Positions 33,646 to 45,400 of a stretch of DNA of 64,000 nt are shown one piece after another. The translations under genes and the position numbers were made by a program. Position 1 is the stretch's first letter; every line of letters begins with the position of its first letter. The DNA is from Bufo bufo (Eukaryota > Chordata > Amphibia > Anura > Bufonidae): the NCBI RefSeq assembly GCF_905171765.1, contig NC_053392.1:102350220-102414219 (forward strand), in the 5' to 3' direction. The notes below the pieces were generated by a model. The model searched no databases. It had not been told where the DNA came from and saw only the letters and a program-made list of their open reading frames with translations.

Positions 33646-33930
33646 CGGGGTTGTCCAAGATTTAGATATTGATGACCTTTCCTCACGATAGGTAATTAGT
33701 ATCAGATCGGCGGGGGTCTGACTCTTGGTACTCTTGCCTATCAGCAGTTTGAAGAGGCTATGGGGCTAGGCCAATGATGTCACTTTCATTGGTCACATGG
33801 TGTAGGTGCAGCTTAGTCCTATTCAAGTGAAGTAAGCTGCGAGGAGACCATGGTGCTCACCAGAGTGCCGGGATCAGCAGGGGTCCCAGGTGGTGGATCC
33901 CCGCCGATCTCATATTGAGGATAGGTCATC
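33646..33930. mobile_element. TTAA MITE fragment (GGGGTTGTCC family)
   Basis: The left TTAA (33642-33645) and CGGGGTTGTCCAAGATTTAG end are clear. Inner facing segments TCAGATCGGCGGGG and CCCCGCCGATCT are present. The right terminus stops at GATAGGTCATCCATATT. Confidence 0.65.
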
Positions 33931-34196
33931 CATATTATAAATGTAATTTGAGTCTTTCTTATTATCATCTCAGTTACTTGATTTCCATTTTTCTACATTT
34001 GCTCTGCTTTATGGAGCCTGACTTGTTTCAGTAAGTCATTGGCCTGTTGGGATTAGTCTGTATAAAACACATCATTATAGAACATCAAAATGATCGGATG
34101 TTCCAAGGCTCAAGATCTGCACATTCTTCAAGGACTTGTAGCCATACTCAGAAGAGGTTCTGAGATGTCTTGCTAAAAGCAAGTATGGTCACCTTA

Positions 34197-34260
34197 AGGC
34201 CTCTTGCACACGACCCTCCAAGATATACGGTCCGGAGGATCGGGCACATCGAATTTTAAC
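34197..34260. repeat. Terminal fragment of the GGCCTCCTGCACACGACCGT family
   Basis: TTAAGGCCTCTTGCACACGA matches the end of the foldback at 12910-14867; only about 60 bp is present. Confidence 0.6.
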
Positions 34261-35828
34261 ACCTAATCCTTTTGTTCTTCTGGGAGATAACCCACCAACC
34301 TGCCTGGCAACGATTTTCTCCCTTCTCGCTGTTGAAAACACAATCGGTTGAACCTAGCATGCATGTGTATGGAGGAGTTAGGAGATATGCAGCAAGCCCC
34401 TGAGGAGCCAGTGCAGGGGATAGGAGTGGTAGTGGTCCTGATAAGATGTGTCACAGTGTACTACCTCAGGCCGTTGGTCCCTGGGGATTGGTGCAGAGGA
34501 AAGGTACTTGGAAGAATCAGGCCAGAAGTAAATGTATAAAAGTCTCTCTTTACTCATTGCAAAAGATAACTTGTATTACATCCAGCAGTAGTTGGTACAA
34601 AGTGCAATCACTATCCCCAGATGATGAGGTGTGGTGGCTGGATAAGTGGCAATTAATGCCCCACTCTGACGATGTGCGGAGGTCAGCCAGGATTGCAGCA
34701 CGAGTTTAGTATTTGTTTTGGTGCCGTGCTGGATCCGCCTCTCATCAGGTGCACTGGGTGGAGTCATTAGTTTAAATGGCCTCCAGCTAAGTGCTCTGAG
34801 CGGATTATACTGATCATTTTGGTCTGGGAAGTTTGGAGGGAAGGTTGGCTGTCAGTTCCTGCTCTCAGAGATAAGTGGCATTTCTAGATTGGTTGTTTAT
34901 GTCATCTATCCCATCCAGGTTCAGTGCGAGCAGGTTGCTCATTTCTCCCCACGTCACCATCTCAGGGAGTTCAGGGTTCTGTCAGTACAGGCTGGAGGAC
35001 ACAGCACACCTACCTTCAAGGTCTGCCTGTGGGCTGAGCAGCGCAGGGAAAGAGGTCAGGGATGAACTAGGAGGTGACCCTTCCTCTGTCTCTCGTCCAG
35101 AGCCTGGTTGGTGTGTTATCGTTTATTCTGAGTGCACGTCCGTCGTGACCGCACCTCAAATATGCCATCCTGCTGATAACTCAAACTTAAACTTCTGGCT
35201 AACAGCTGGAAGTTGGCACTTGTGGATTTAGGTGTCCACTGTGTAATGCAGGCTTTGGAGTTGGTCTGGCCTGGATGTTATTTAGGTGATGGGTGTCTGA
35301 ACTGTATTCCCTCACCTGCAGCAGGGTCTGTAAAGGTGTTGCTTGTGGGTCACTCTATTGTCTGTATCATGCTGTAGCTTTTCAGTTATCTTGGTGTTCC
35401 TGCAGTCTCTCTGGAGTAGTGGTCTCACAGGAGAATGGAATTTCATGATGGTCCCTAAGTCTCTATGGGTAGGAGCTCTTTCCTCCACACTTTGTCTATA
35501 AAACTTCCCCTCCTTGCAGGAAACAGGACCAGCCCACTGCTACCAAGAGGGGAGGAACAGGGTGATTACCCTATCCCGGCCAATCATACCTCTGCATACT
35601 GGGGTACTGCAGATATAGCTGCCAGCCAAATTAGTGTTCAACCAACAAAAGGTGTATGGGCACCTTTACCTGAAGAGCCAACCTATGCAGAATTTTTACA
35701 TATGGAAGTTTTCTATTTGTTCAAGCAAATAAAATCCAGGATCATAAACCTTGTCAAATGTCATTAACCCATTCCCCATCTGTTGGTTTTCCAGGTAAAG
35801 AAACGATAAAATGATTAATAGCAACAAT
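34261..35828. other. Unassigned; possibly an old LTR-type repeat
   Basis: No protein domain was found. The phrase TGTCACAGTGTACTACCTCA near 34449 looks like an LTR start, and similar vocabulary (long stretches describing GGAGAGGAGAGACAATGGC-like sequence) occurs at 56040-56240, but no pair of repeats or target duplication could be established. Confidence 0.35.
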
Positions 35829-35831
35829 TAA

Positions 35832-36014
35832 GGGTCCATTCTCAATGGGGACGGAAAAGATACGGACAGCACACATTGTGCTGTCCGCATTTCCGGCCTG
35901 CGGCGCCGTACTTCCGGTCCGGAAAAAAAAATAGAACATTTCCTATTCTTGTCCGCAATAGCCGGCCGGGTGTATTGTGGATCCACAATACACTACGGAC
36001 GTGTGAATGGACCC
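35832..36014. mobile_element. TAA-flanked MITE, 183 bp (GGGTCCATT family)
   Basis: TAA at 35829-35831 and 36015-36017. The right end CGGACGTGTGAATGGACCC is complete; the left TIR is shortened to GGGTCCATTCTCAATGGGGA, an internal deletion relative to 15044-15349. Confidence 0.8.
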
Positions 36015-36359
36015 TAATTCAGTCATTTCCATGTCACGTATGTTATGACAGTAGGATTTACAGAGGGTCTAAGTACACTAGTAGGCTAAAAGGCTTCCTC
36101 AATAAATGGTGTGTAATGACATACCATGTCAGCCTGGCAAACAGCAAAATAAGCTCTTTAGAAATGTTACGTTGGAAACTTGGCAGAGAATCTGTAGATT
36201 GTTGACTTTCGTTTTTTATTCCAACCCTGCTGTGTTTTATACTCACAGACGGTTAGACATCTGGTGCCATATATCACCCAGCCAAGGCACTACTACATAC
36301 CTCCCAACTTCTAAAAAGGCCAAATAGGGACGCTAGATTTTCACTATTTTTTACACTAA

Positions 36360-36765
36360 GGCTACGTTCACATCTGCATCTTTGCTGGATCCATCAGGAG
36401 ATCAGCAAAAACGAATCCGTTCAATAATACAGCCGTCTGCATCCGTTCAGACTGATCCGGTACTAAAACCATTGTGTCCGAAAAAACAGATCCGGCACCA
36501 TTGACTTACATTGTGTGTCATGCTGGATCCGTGTTAATCAGTTTCCCATGACGCACACAAAAACGCTGCTTGCAGCGTTATTCTGTCCGCGATGGGAACG
36601 CAACCAAACAGACCGGAATGCATTCTGGTGCACTCCATTCCATTCGGTTCACTTTTGTCCCCATTGACAATGAATAGAGACAAAACTGAAGCGTTTTCCT
36701 CTGCTGCTGAGATCCTATGACGGATCTCGATACCGGAAAGGAACAGCGCTGATGTGAAAGTAGCG
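36360..36765. mobile_element. TAA-flanked MITE, ~406 bp (GGCTACGTTCACATC)
   Basis: Left TAA (36357-36359) with GGCTACGTTCACATCTGCAT; right end GATGTGAAAGTAGCG followed by TAA. A diverged relative of 29890-30353. Confidence 0.75.
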
Positions 36766-36784
36766 TAAGCTATGCCTCTAACTC

Positions 36785-36975
36785 CACCAAATATCTATCT
36801 ATCCATGCCCAGTCTTGTTTGTGCCACCAAAGACTAGTTATGCCCCCTTGGTGCCTCACACAGTAGTTACTGTATGTTCAATTACTGCTTTTACACAGTA
36901 GTTAGGCCCCTCTTTGTGCCCGCACATAGTAGTTATGCCCCCACACACAGCAGAATGTACTGAAGAAAATAAAAA
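36785..36975. repeat. Degenerate AGTAGTTATGCCCCC-type array
   Basis: Recurrent ACAGTAGTTA and TAGTTATGCCCCC phrases at irregular spacing. A mirrored array is at 41055-41180. Confidence 0.45.
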
Positions 36976-37379
36976 TAATAACGCTCCCCTAGCCCTGTTC
37001 CCCCTGTGAACAGTAGAAAGTAATATTCGACAAATAATTCTGGGTTAACCCTGTCTTCGGCCACATGCCTTTGTGAGGGGAGTCCCCCTCTCCCTTACAC
37101 GTAGTCGCTCAGGGTTTACAATAATCAGACATTTACCCTTTCATCGGCCGCACGCCTGTATAAGAGGAGTCTCCTTCTCCCTCACACGCTGTCTGAGGGT
37201 ATAGCAATGAACAATGGGGGTCATTTACAAACAGATATACACCAGTGGGATGATGCCCAGGGGGGCGCCCAAGCCCTTCTCACTGCCACCAGTCGGGTAT
37301 ATAGCAGTAAACAAGCTAATCCTCGCTCATCATTGAGGCAGGCACCTATATCATCATTTCAGTGCAGCATATCTTCCTG
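36976..37379. other. Unassigned intergenic sequence
   Basis: Contains a diverged pair of segments, TCCCTTACACGTAGTCGCTC AGGGT (37090) and CTCCCTCACACGCTGTCTG AGGGT (37176), suggesting an old ~90-bp duplication. No gene. Confidence 0.4.
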
Positions 37380-37563
37380 TGTAAGCAGTGATCTACTGCC
37401 CAGAATGAATGATAACAGTAGCGATCACTCGTCCCCATAGAGAAAAGTGAATTGCTGCATGTAAATGCAGCTCTCACCTCCGCTGATGAGCAGGCAATTA
37501 TCGGGAGCACACCGTTTGTTCCCGATAATTGACTGCTCAGTCGGCTTGCGTAAATGGAGCTTT
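37380..37563. repeat. Palindromic MITE fragment
   Basis: GAGCAGGCAATTATCGGGAG faces TTCCCGATAATTGACTGCTC across a short spacer (37485-37542). Outer words GTAAATGCAGCTC and CGTAAATGGAGC suggest the terminal repeats. Vocabulary is shared with 54678-55020. Confidence 0.6.
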
Positions 37564-38143
37564 AGAGAGTGCTACTGATTGGGGTACTCTCCTCATACTG
37601 TCCATTTTACTATTTTGTCATAGCTTTTCTCAGCATTATGCCGCTGCAAACCCAATGCCTGGGAAAAAAAATCGGATGATGTTTTTCCAAATATCAACAC
37701 TTTGTAAGCATGAATCACAGTGTGTGAAGTGAAGTGCTGTGATTCATAGCAGTGTACCTTACAGTTCATGAAATATTCAATGCCCAGAGCAGCTGACTCA
37801 TGAAGGTGTGAGCGGCGCTGAACACAACAGTAATCCTCAGATTGCAGCAACAACACCGTGCCCGGAACTGGATCACAGAAGTGTGGCAATCCTGATATTT
37901 TTGTGAATAATCAACCACAGGAAGCGGAATCTGAATATCCGGGAAGAATCATGTCATAATGTAGGTGGTGAGCTGACACCAGTGTCGTGAATGTCGTAAG
38001 ATATAGTCTGAAAATATTACACATGTCTGGAAGAGAAACGGAAAGCAGGCACTGCGGACTTTCAGGGACTCTGCCCGGTACCAGTGTCCTGGGTCATGTT
38101 CTCATTTATTGTCTTTTTATTTGTCCTAAATGGATAGGATTAC
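37564..38143. other. Unassigned intergenic sequence
   Basis: No gene or repeat recognised. TGAATCACAGTG and CTGTGATTCATAG form a small inverted repeat near 37710-37748. Confidence 0.4.
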
Positions 38144-38174
38144 TATCACGGTGGATCAGTGGTTAGCACTGGTG

Positions 38175-39139
38175 CAGGGCCGGCTCCAGGTTCATGTGGG
38201 CCCTTGGGCGATAAAGTCTCTGTGGGCCCCCTTGTGGCATTTTTGACGACGCATGCGGCAATCAAACTGCATGTAGTATAGATGTTGCCAAATACAATAG
38301 ACAGAGCATGTGCACCAGTACTAAAAATACCCCCCTATAATGTAAGCCAACACAAAAAACACCACTGTAATGTGCACCAGTACAAAAACTACCCCCTTAT
38401 AATGTGCGTTAGTACATATCAGACCCCCATAACAGATCTTCAGATCAGAAACCCATATTAAACTTCACATGAGACCCCCCCATCAGACCTTCATGTTAGA
38501 CACCCCCTTATCAGACATCCGATCAGACCCCCATATCAGAACTCAGATCAGAACCCAATTTAAGACCTCAGATCAGTTCCCCATTAGACCTGCATTTCAG
38601 ACCCCCACCCCAATATCAGACCCCCTTTAGACCTCCATGTGAGACCTCAAATCAGGACTCCATATGAGAAGGGGCCCCCATATCAGACCCCCATTAGACC
38701 TCCATGTCAGAACTCCAAGTATCATACCTTAGATCAGACTTTAAAATAAATAAATTAACGTACCTCTCCTGCTACTCTGGCACTCTTCCGGTTCTCCTCT
38801 GCAGTCGCGCTCCCTATGTCCTGATGCTGTATGCAGTAAGGACAGTGAAGTGAGGGCCCGGAGGAGACCAGGGAGGAGGGGTGAGTACAGCACTCACAGT
38901 GCTTCAATCCCCCGCCTCCCGCAGTCTAGTGAAGCACTCACTAGTATTCGCACTGCATTTTAGAAAGTGAAAAATACAGGGCCACTGGCAAGAGGGCCCT
39001 GTGGGCCACACTGGCTTAGGGGCCCGGTCGCAACTGTGCCCGCGACGACCCCTATAGCTATGCCAGTTGCAGTCGATCCCCCCAGGAGCAGTGGGCCCCA
39101 GCACTTGCATGGGTATGCCGGGTCATGATGCCGGCACTG
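38175..39139. mobile_element. hAT-like non-autonomous element, 965 bp
   Basis: Ends CAGGGCCGGC and GCCGGCACTG are short inverted repeats of the hAT CAG type. The 8-bp flanks are CACTGGTG (38167-38174) and AACTGGTG (39140-39147), 7 of 8 matching. The interior contains a CAGACCCCCAT-type array (38400-38740) and no transposase. Confidence 0.75.
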
Positions 39140-39212
39140 AACTGGTGCCTTGCAGTGCTGGGGTCCCGTTTTCAAATCCAACCAGTGACAACATCTGTGT
39201 GGAGTTTGTATG

Positions 39213-39549
39213 CAGTGATGGCCAGTTCGCATTGTTTGCCCGCGAACATATGTGGGCTGCCATCTTTTTTCACAAGTCCGGCAAGGAACAGATAAGCCCT
39301 TACCTGTGCCTGTGCGCGAGCCGGTCTGAAAACAAGTGCGGTCAGCGAGAGCAGGCAGTTCCGAGAACAGCCACCGGGGGCCTTCATTGGGCTGTTCTCA
39401 GAACTGCCTGCTCCCGGTGACCGCATTTGTTTTCAGACCGGCTAGCGCACAGGCACAGGTAAGGGCTTACCTGTGCCTCGTTGGACTTGTGAAAAAAGAT
39501 GGCAGCCCGCATATGTTCACGGGCGAACAATGAGAACTGGCCATCACTG
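39213..39549. mobile_element. hAT-like palindromic MITE, 337 bp
   Basis: Perfect 8-bp target duplication TTTGTATG (39205-39212 and 39550-39557). TIRs CAGTGATGGCCAGTTCGCA / complement. The halves are inverted repeats through GAACAGCC...GGCTGTTC in the centre. Confidence 0.9.
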
Positions 39550-39660
39550 TTTGTATGTTCTCCCTGTGTTTGTGTGGGTTTCCTCCAGGTGCTCCAGTTT
39601 CCTCCCACACTCCAAAAATATACAGATTGTCTTTCTACAAAATTGGCTTTAGTGTGAGTT

Positions 39661-39954
39661 GTGTGTTGGGCTCGAGCGCCTATATGGCAGCCACTGACTT
39701 CCCAGGGAGTCACCCCAGCCACGCAGATATCCCTGCACTTTGAGTCCCTGTGGTACATGTCCATTTTACTAAATAATTGCATTCCCAGTATATATTAATT
39801 CTGGAGAACTTTTCACTGTATCATTCCTCCTTTATCCCTCCTGGAAATGTATGAATAAATTGACAACTGGGTGTTACCATTCCCTTTGTCAATAGGGTGT
39901 GTTCTTGCACTGCGTTCTATTAAGCATTATCCGCAACATCTGTTGTTTTAAAAA
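39661..39954. other. Unassigned, with short repeat fragment
   Basis: CCTCCTGGAAATGTATGAAT at about 39837 also occurs at 12676 and, inverted, near 14872, marking an unclassified dispersed repeat. Confidence 0.4.
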
Positions 39955-41050
39955 AGAAGACAATGCAGCAGCCCCCTGCAAATCAGGTAAAGTACAATAA
40001 TGCCATAGTCACAAAATATTATAGTGCTAATGCTACACTTATTTATAAAGTGAGATGCTTGGCAAATGCATTTTGTACAAAACCATCTGAGCCCGTCTGC
40101 CGTACGTCAAGGCGATCTCTGTAAGACGGGTCCTAACACTAAATACTAGCTGTTATGTGCCATAATGGCCGCCATAAAATTCAGGGAGTGTTGGATCCAC
40201 ATGCATGCTGGGTCCACTCTGCCTTTTACCAATTTTGGTGCCAAAATGGCCTCCATTATTTCCAGCAGATGCAGGTACCAACATACATGCAGAGCCCACT
40301 CCTTACCTTTCCTTGTGCCTGACAGCTTCCAATGAATGTACTGAGAGCAGGCTACAGCTTTATACTGAAACTAATTAAAATCAGCCTATGGGGCAGACAG
40401 GCTAATCAGGAGCGCATGACTCGCTGGAGAGCCACATCTCCAGCATTGTAAATCTGCAAAAAAAAGGGGGTTAGTCAGCACCTCCCAGTGCGCAGGTGCA
40501 CGCTGCCATGGCAAAGACCTAGAGGAAAAAGAGACAATGCAGCAGCACCCTGCAAATCAGATAAAGTACAATAATGCCACAGTCACAAAAATATTATAGT
40601 GCTAATGCTACGCTGATTTTAATTAGTTTCAGTATAAAGCTGTGACCTGCTCTCACTACATTCATTAGAAGCTGTCTGGCACAAGGAAAGGTATGGAGTG
40701 GGCTCGGCATGCATGTTGGTACCTGCATCCCTTGTAAGTAATGGAGGCCATTATGGCACCAAAAATGGTAAAAGTCAGAGTGGACCCAGCCTGCATGTGG
40801 AACCAACACTTCCTGAACTTTATGGCGGCCATTATGGCGCATAACAGGTAGTATTTAGTGTTAGGACCCGTCTTACAGAGATCGCCTTGACGTTCGGCAG
40901 ACGGGCTCAGATGGTTTTGTACAAAATGCATTGGCCAAGCATCTCACTTTATAAATAAGCGTAGCATTAGCACCATAATATTTTGTGACTATGGCATTGT
41001 TGTAATTTAGCTGATTTACAGGGGGCTGCTGCATTCTCTTTTTTTTTTTT
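39955..41050. mobile_element. Foldback element, ~1.1 kb
   Basis: The left arm (about 39955-40390) and right arm (about 40608-41040) are inverted repeats, sharing for example GACAATGCAGCAGCCCCCTG, CTGTAAGACGGGTCCTAACA and CAAAATGGCCTCCATTA-type segments. The spacer (40391-40607) contains an additional direct copy of the left arm start (AGACAATGCAGCAGCACCCT at 40531), so the element has been rearranged. No coding frame. Confidence 0.8.
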
Positions 41051-41054
41051 CCTC

Positions 41055-41180
41055 TACTGTGAAGGGGGCACTAACAGTGCGTTCTTATTTTGAGGGGCCA
41101 CTAACGGGGCATAACTGCTGTGAAGTGGGCACTAGGGGAATATCAGTTACTGTAAAGGGGGTGCAAAGGGTGGGATTGGC
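41055..41180. repeat. Degenerate GGGGGCACTAAC-type array
   Basis: GGGGGCACTAACAGTGC, GGGGCCACTAACGGGGC and GTGGGCACTAGGGG recur at about 36-bp spacing. Confidence 0.5.
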
Positions 41181-41496
41181 ATTGGGCAGAGTTAGAGACA
41201 TGTCTTAGAGTAAAAAGACTATGCCCCACTATTGTCCCTTATTTGAAAAGTTGGTAGGAATGCCTACAGTTAGCTCCATCGCCGGACGTCAGTGACAAAA
41301 CTACATACCTCCATCCATTGTGTAATGGCCAGAGCTGGTAACTGCAGTGCTGCACCCATTCTACATCAAAATGCTGGCAACCCCATTACAGGGGGCTTTA
41401 AACCTACATCGAATAATCATACAAATATCTCTGTAGTAGGATGGACTAAGTAAAATACAGAAAGTGAATAGTCAATTTCATTGACCATTTTAGTAC
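41181..41496. other. Unassigned intergenic sequence
   Basis: No gene or repeat recognised. Confidence 0.4.
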
Positions 41497-41500
41497 TTAA

Positions 41501-41888
41501 AGGGGATGTCTCATCATAAACAATGGGGGCATATCGCTAGGATATGCCCCCATTGTTTTGGTGCACTGCCACCGCTGGGACCTGCACCTATATCGAGAAC
41601 GGAGCCCTGCAAGGTGGTGGCTGGAGGACTCCGATCCGGCCACCACCAAGCCGGCTCTCCATAGAAGTGAATGGAAGCGTACCGTGCATGCGGGGCCCCC
41701 GCTCCCATTAATTTCTATGGGGCCGACGGAAATAGCGAAGCCAGCGCTCAGCTATTTTCGCCGGCTCCACAGAAAATGAATGGAGGGCCTCTGCGCATGC
41801 GCAGTGCGCCCTCCTTTACTTGCGGGGCTCCATTCTCAATATAGGTGCGGGTCCCATAGCCCCCATTGTCCATGATGAGACAACCCCT
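41501..41888. mobile_element. Palindromic TTAA MITE, 388 bp
   Basis: TTAA at 41497-41500 and 41889-41892. Ends AGGGGATGTCTCATCATAAA and the complement of TCATGATGAGACAACCCCT. Arms share GGGACC(T)GCACCTATAT segments. Confidence 0.85.
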
Positions 41889-42147
41889 TTAAAGAGGCTC
41901 TGTACTTGTATTGTTTTTCTAGGTGTCGGCGTTATCGATCGATGAAGCCTTTTATTTGTATGCAACTGAGCCATTGGAGCACCAAGAGGCAGGCTTATGC
42001 AGTTTGAGCACCACTCCAGCGACGCCCCTGGTGCTCCAAACATGCCCCCTCCCCTTAGATTGACAGCGCTAGACTTCACACCTAGCGCTCAGTTCTTGCT
42101 CCTGCACACTCATTCAAAAATACAGCGCGTGCACACCCCTTGCTGAG

Positions 42148-42163
42148 CAGCGAAAATATTTAG
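42148..42163. repeat. L1 target-site duplication, left
   Basis: CAGCGAAAATATTTAG, identical to 47769-47784; it abuts the 3' end of the minus-strand L1. Confidence 0.9.
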
Positions 42164-42459
42164 TTTCAAAATGTTTTATTTATTTATAATGATAGAGATC
42201 ATATACATGGTACAAAAATATTATGCTTCATACAAATCAGTTCGTACATGTAGGATGGGTATCATTATATCCATAAGAAATACAATAGAACATAAATAAC
42301 GAATAAAGCAAAAAATAAAGTAAAATAAAATAAAATTAACATGCGGAGATCTTGTCAAAAAGTAAAGGTTAGCAAGCTTAGTACCTACAATTACTTAATA
42401 AGCACACAAGTACCCTTAAATAAGAATTTCCAAAGAGCGTACCCTAAAAATCGTAATTT

Positions 42460-45400
42460 CTAATAGGTCATTCCACACTGCACATTCACTGAATATGAGG
42501 AGGACACCCAAGGCTCCCACAGCTTCTCAAAGGCTTCATAGGTATCCTGGCGGATAGCAGTAAGTCTCTCATTAAGATATATTTTGTTAATTCTATCCAC
42601 TACTGCTTGAAAACTAAGTTCCGCCGTTCTCCATTTATAAGCTATATGAATCCTGGCAGCTAATAACATGTGTTGGGACAATTTAAACTTTGAATATGAT
42701 AGTTTTGTAGATTTGTCACCAAGAAGGCATAAGATAGGTGATAGTGGGAAGGCACAATCCAGCACAGAGGAGATCAAGTCACGAATCCCACTCCAAAATC
42801 TTTGTACTATTGAACAGGACCACCAAATGTGGTAGACCGTGCCATCCACTCCACATCCCCTGAAACATAAAGGAGAAACCTCCGGATAAATGCGGTGCAA
42901 TCTATATGGGACTAAATATGTCCTATGAAGAACCTTGATTGAAGTCTCAGCTAGAGTAATTTGCCAAGAGGTCTTAGTCAAGGTCTGTGAACATTGATGC
43001 CATTTAGCTATAGAGAGATCTTCCTGGATGTCCTTCTCCCACTCTAACATATATGGCAATTTAGTTCCCTCCGGCATAGTATTTAACAAACCATAGATCC
43101 TGGAAAGTAACCCCTGTTTATACAATGAATAAGTGATAAATCTCTCAAAGGGTGTAAAATCCAATGTCATATTACTAATCTTCAGGGAGTGGAGACATGA
43201 GAAGATTCGCAAAGCATTAAAAGACTCACTATCTGGGAGATCGTATTTATCCTTAAAGTCGGCTAGGGACATAAGTTTCCCTCTAGTCAGAAACCTATAA
43301 AGGGTGGTAAAGTTATTGGAAGTCCACCACCTAAATGACCCCATCTGTAGACCAGGGGGGAACACTGGGTTGCCAAATAAGTGAAAGAGTGGGGAATATT
43401 TGGATTGGAAACCCGCTTTAAATCTAACAGACCGCCACAGAATCAGAGAGTGATGTGACAATGGTGAAGTTGCTCGAATGGTTGATGGTAAGGAAGTGGT
43501 GTTCCAGAGCAAGGATCTCCAGGTCCAGGGCGCACAAAGGGTTTGTTCCAGGGATACCCACAAGGGGGAGGCCTCTGGTTTTAAGTGGGTTAAGAATAAT
43601 TGAGCCAAACCTGCTGCCTTATAGTACTTGGTGAAATCTGGTACAGATAGACCTCCCTGAGATTTGTGTTTACACATTGTGGACCTTGAGATTCTGGCCC
43701 GTTTGCCGGCCCATATAAATTTCATAGTATCTGCCTGTAAGATTCGAAGATCTTTGATAGGGACCTGAACCGGGAGGGTCCGAAATAAATAAAGGATGCG
43801 GGGTAAAACCACCATCCTGACTATATGTATTCTCCCAATCCATGAGACTGGTAGTGAGCTCCAAATTTTGTAATCTTCCCTAATCCTGCGGTAAAGCGGA
43901 AGGTAATTGAGTTTGTATGTCATGGACAATTTCGCAGGTATTGAGGTACCCAAGTACTGGATATAGGTGGCTAACTGAGTAAAAGGAAAGTTTTGTGAAA
44001 GTGAGGATTGAAGGGATGGTGGGGAGTTACATAATAAGAGTTCAGACTTCTTGTGGTTAATTTTAAGCCCAGAGGCTATGGAAAAGGTCTTCAACAGTTT
44101 TAGTAAATTTGGAAGCGAGATAAGAGGGTTGGTCAGGGATAGTAGGAGATCATCAGCAAATAAACTCAGTTTATATTCAGTGTTTCCTATCTTAAGGCCT
44201 GACAAGTTAGGATCATTCCTAATAGAAATAGCGAGGGGTTCCATAGCTAGGGCGAATAAGGCAGGAGAGAGAGGACAACCTTGTCGGGTGCCTCTGAGAA
44301 TTTGGATTGGGGTGGGATGTGTTGTTGGGAGTTTGAGGTATGCAACAGGTGTAGAATATATAGCCTGCACCGCCTGTAAGAAAGGGCCCTTAATGCCCAT
44401 TTTGAGTAGCACTTTATACAGGTAATCCCAGCTAACGGAATCAAAGGCCTTCTCTATATCTAAAGCCAAAATAGCCAGGGGAGTCTTCCTTGTGTTGGCC
44501 ACTTGGATGACGTTAAGCACTTTTCTGATATTGTCCGGCGCTTCCCTGTCGGGTATGAATCCTACCTGATCTTTATGTATAATACCGGGGAGGATGATAT
44601 TAAGGCGTCTTGCTAAAATTGATGTAAATATTTTGGTATCTAAGTTCAGCAGGGATATTGGTCTGTAATTTGTAGGTGAAAGGGGATCTTTTTTAGGCTT
44701 GGGTAGTACAGTAATGTTGGCACGAAGAAAATCAGAATGAGGAGTATGGCCAGTTAGTAAATGGTTGCAGAATTGTGTAATATGGGGCGTTAAAATTGAA
44801 GAATACTTTTTGTAATACAAAGCTGATAGTCCGTCTGGACCCGGGGCTTTGCCTAATTTCAAAGAACTAATCGCATAGACTACCTCATCAGAACTAATGG
44901 CTCTACCCAGATCTTGCAATGCCTCGGGAGTCACCTGAGGTAGCGGAGTCGAGGATAGAAATTCGTCTCTAGCTGAAACACGTCCATCATCCAATCCTTT
45001 ATAGAGCTGTTGATAAAAAGCATGGAACGTATCATAGATGGTATTGGAGTTAGAAGTTATATGGCCGGAACGCGAGCGTATTTGGAAAACCTGGTTAATT
45101 TTCTGTTTGGTCTTCAGTTGTCGTGCTAACATTTTATCAGGTTTATTGGCATACCTATAGAAATACGATGCGGTCCATCTTAGAGCTTTTTCCGTATCGT
45201 TTGATAAAATTAGGTTTATTTGGATTTTGGTGTCCTTGACTGCTTTAAGTAGGTATAACGAGGGCGACCTCTGATGTGCCTGTACTAGTCTGCTCAATTT
45301 AGATTCAAGTGCCAGGAGGGCCGTCTGTCTCCTCTTCTTCAGATGAGATGCCTCTCTAATCAGCCTACCCCGTATGTATGCCTTATGTGTAAGCCATATT

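Larger units (their letters stand above)
38144..39660 (+). mobile_element. tRNA-like SINE interrupted by two hAT-type insertions
   Basis: With the insertions removed, the pieces 38144-38174, 39148-39212 and 39558-39640 join into one sequence. Its tRNA-like head has an A-box-like GTGGATCAGTGGTTAGCACT and a B-box-like TTTTCAAATCC. It continues with TGTGTGGAGTTTGTATG, TTCTCCCTGTGTTTGTGTGG and TTTCCTCCAGGTGCTCC, a tail widely seen in fish and amphibian SINEs. Confidence 0.75.
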
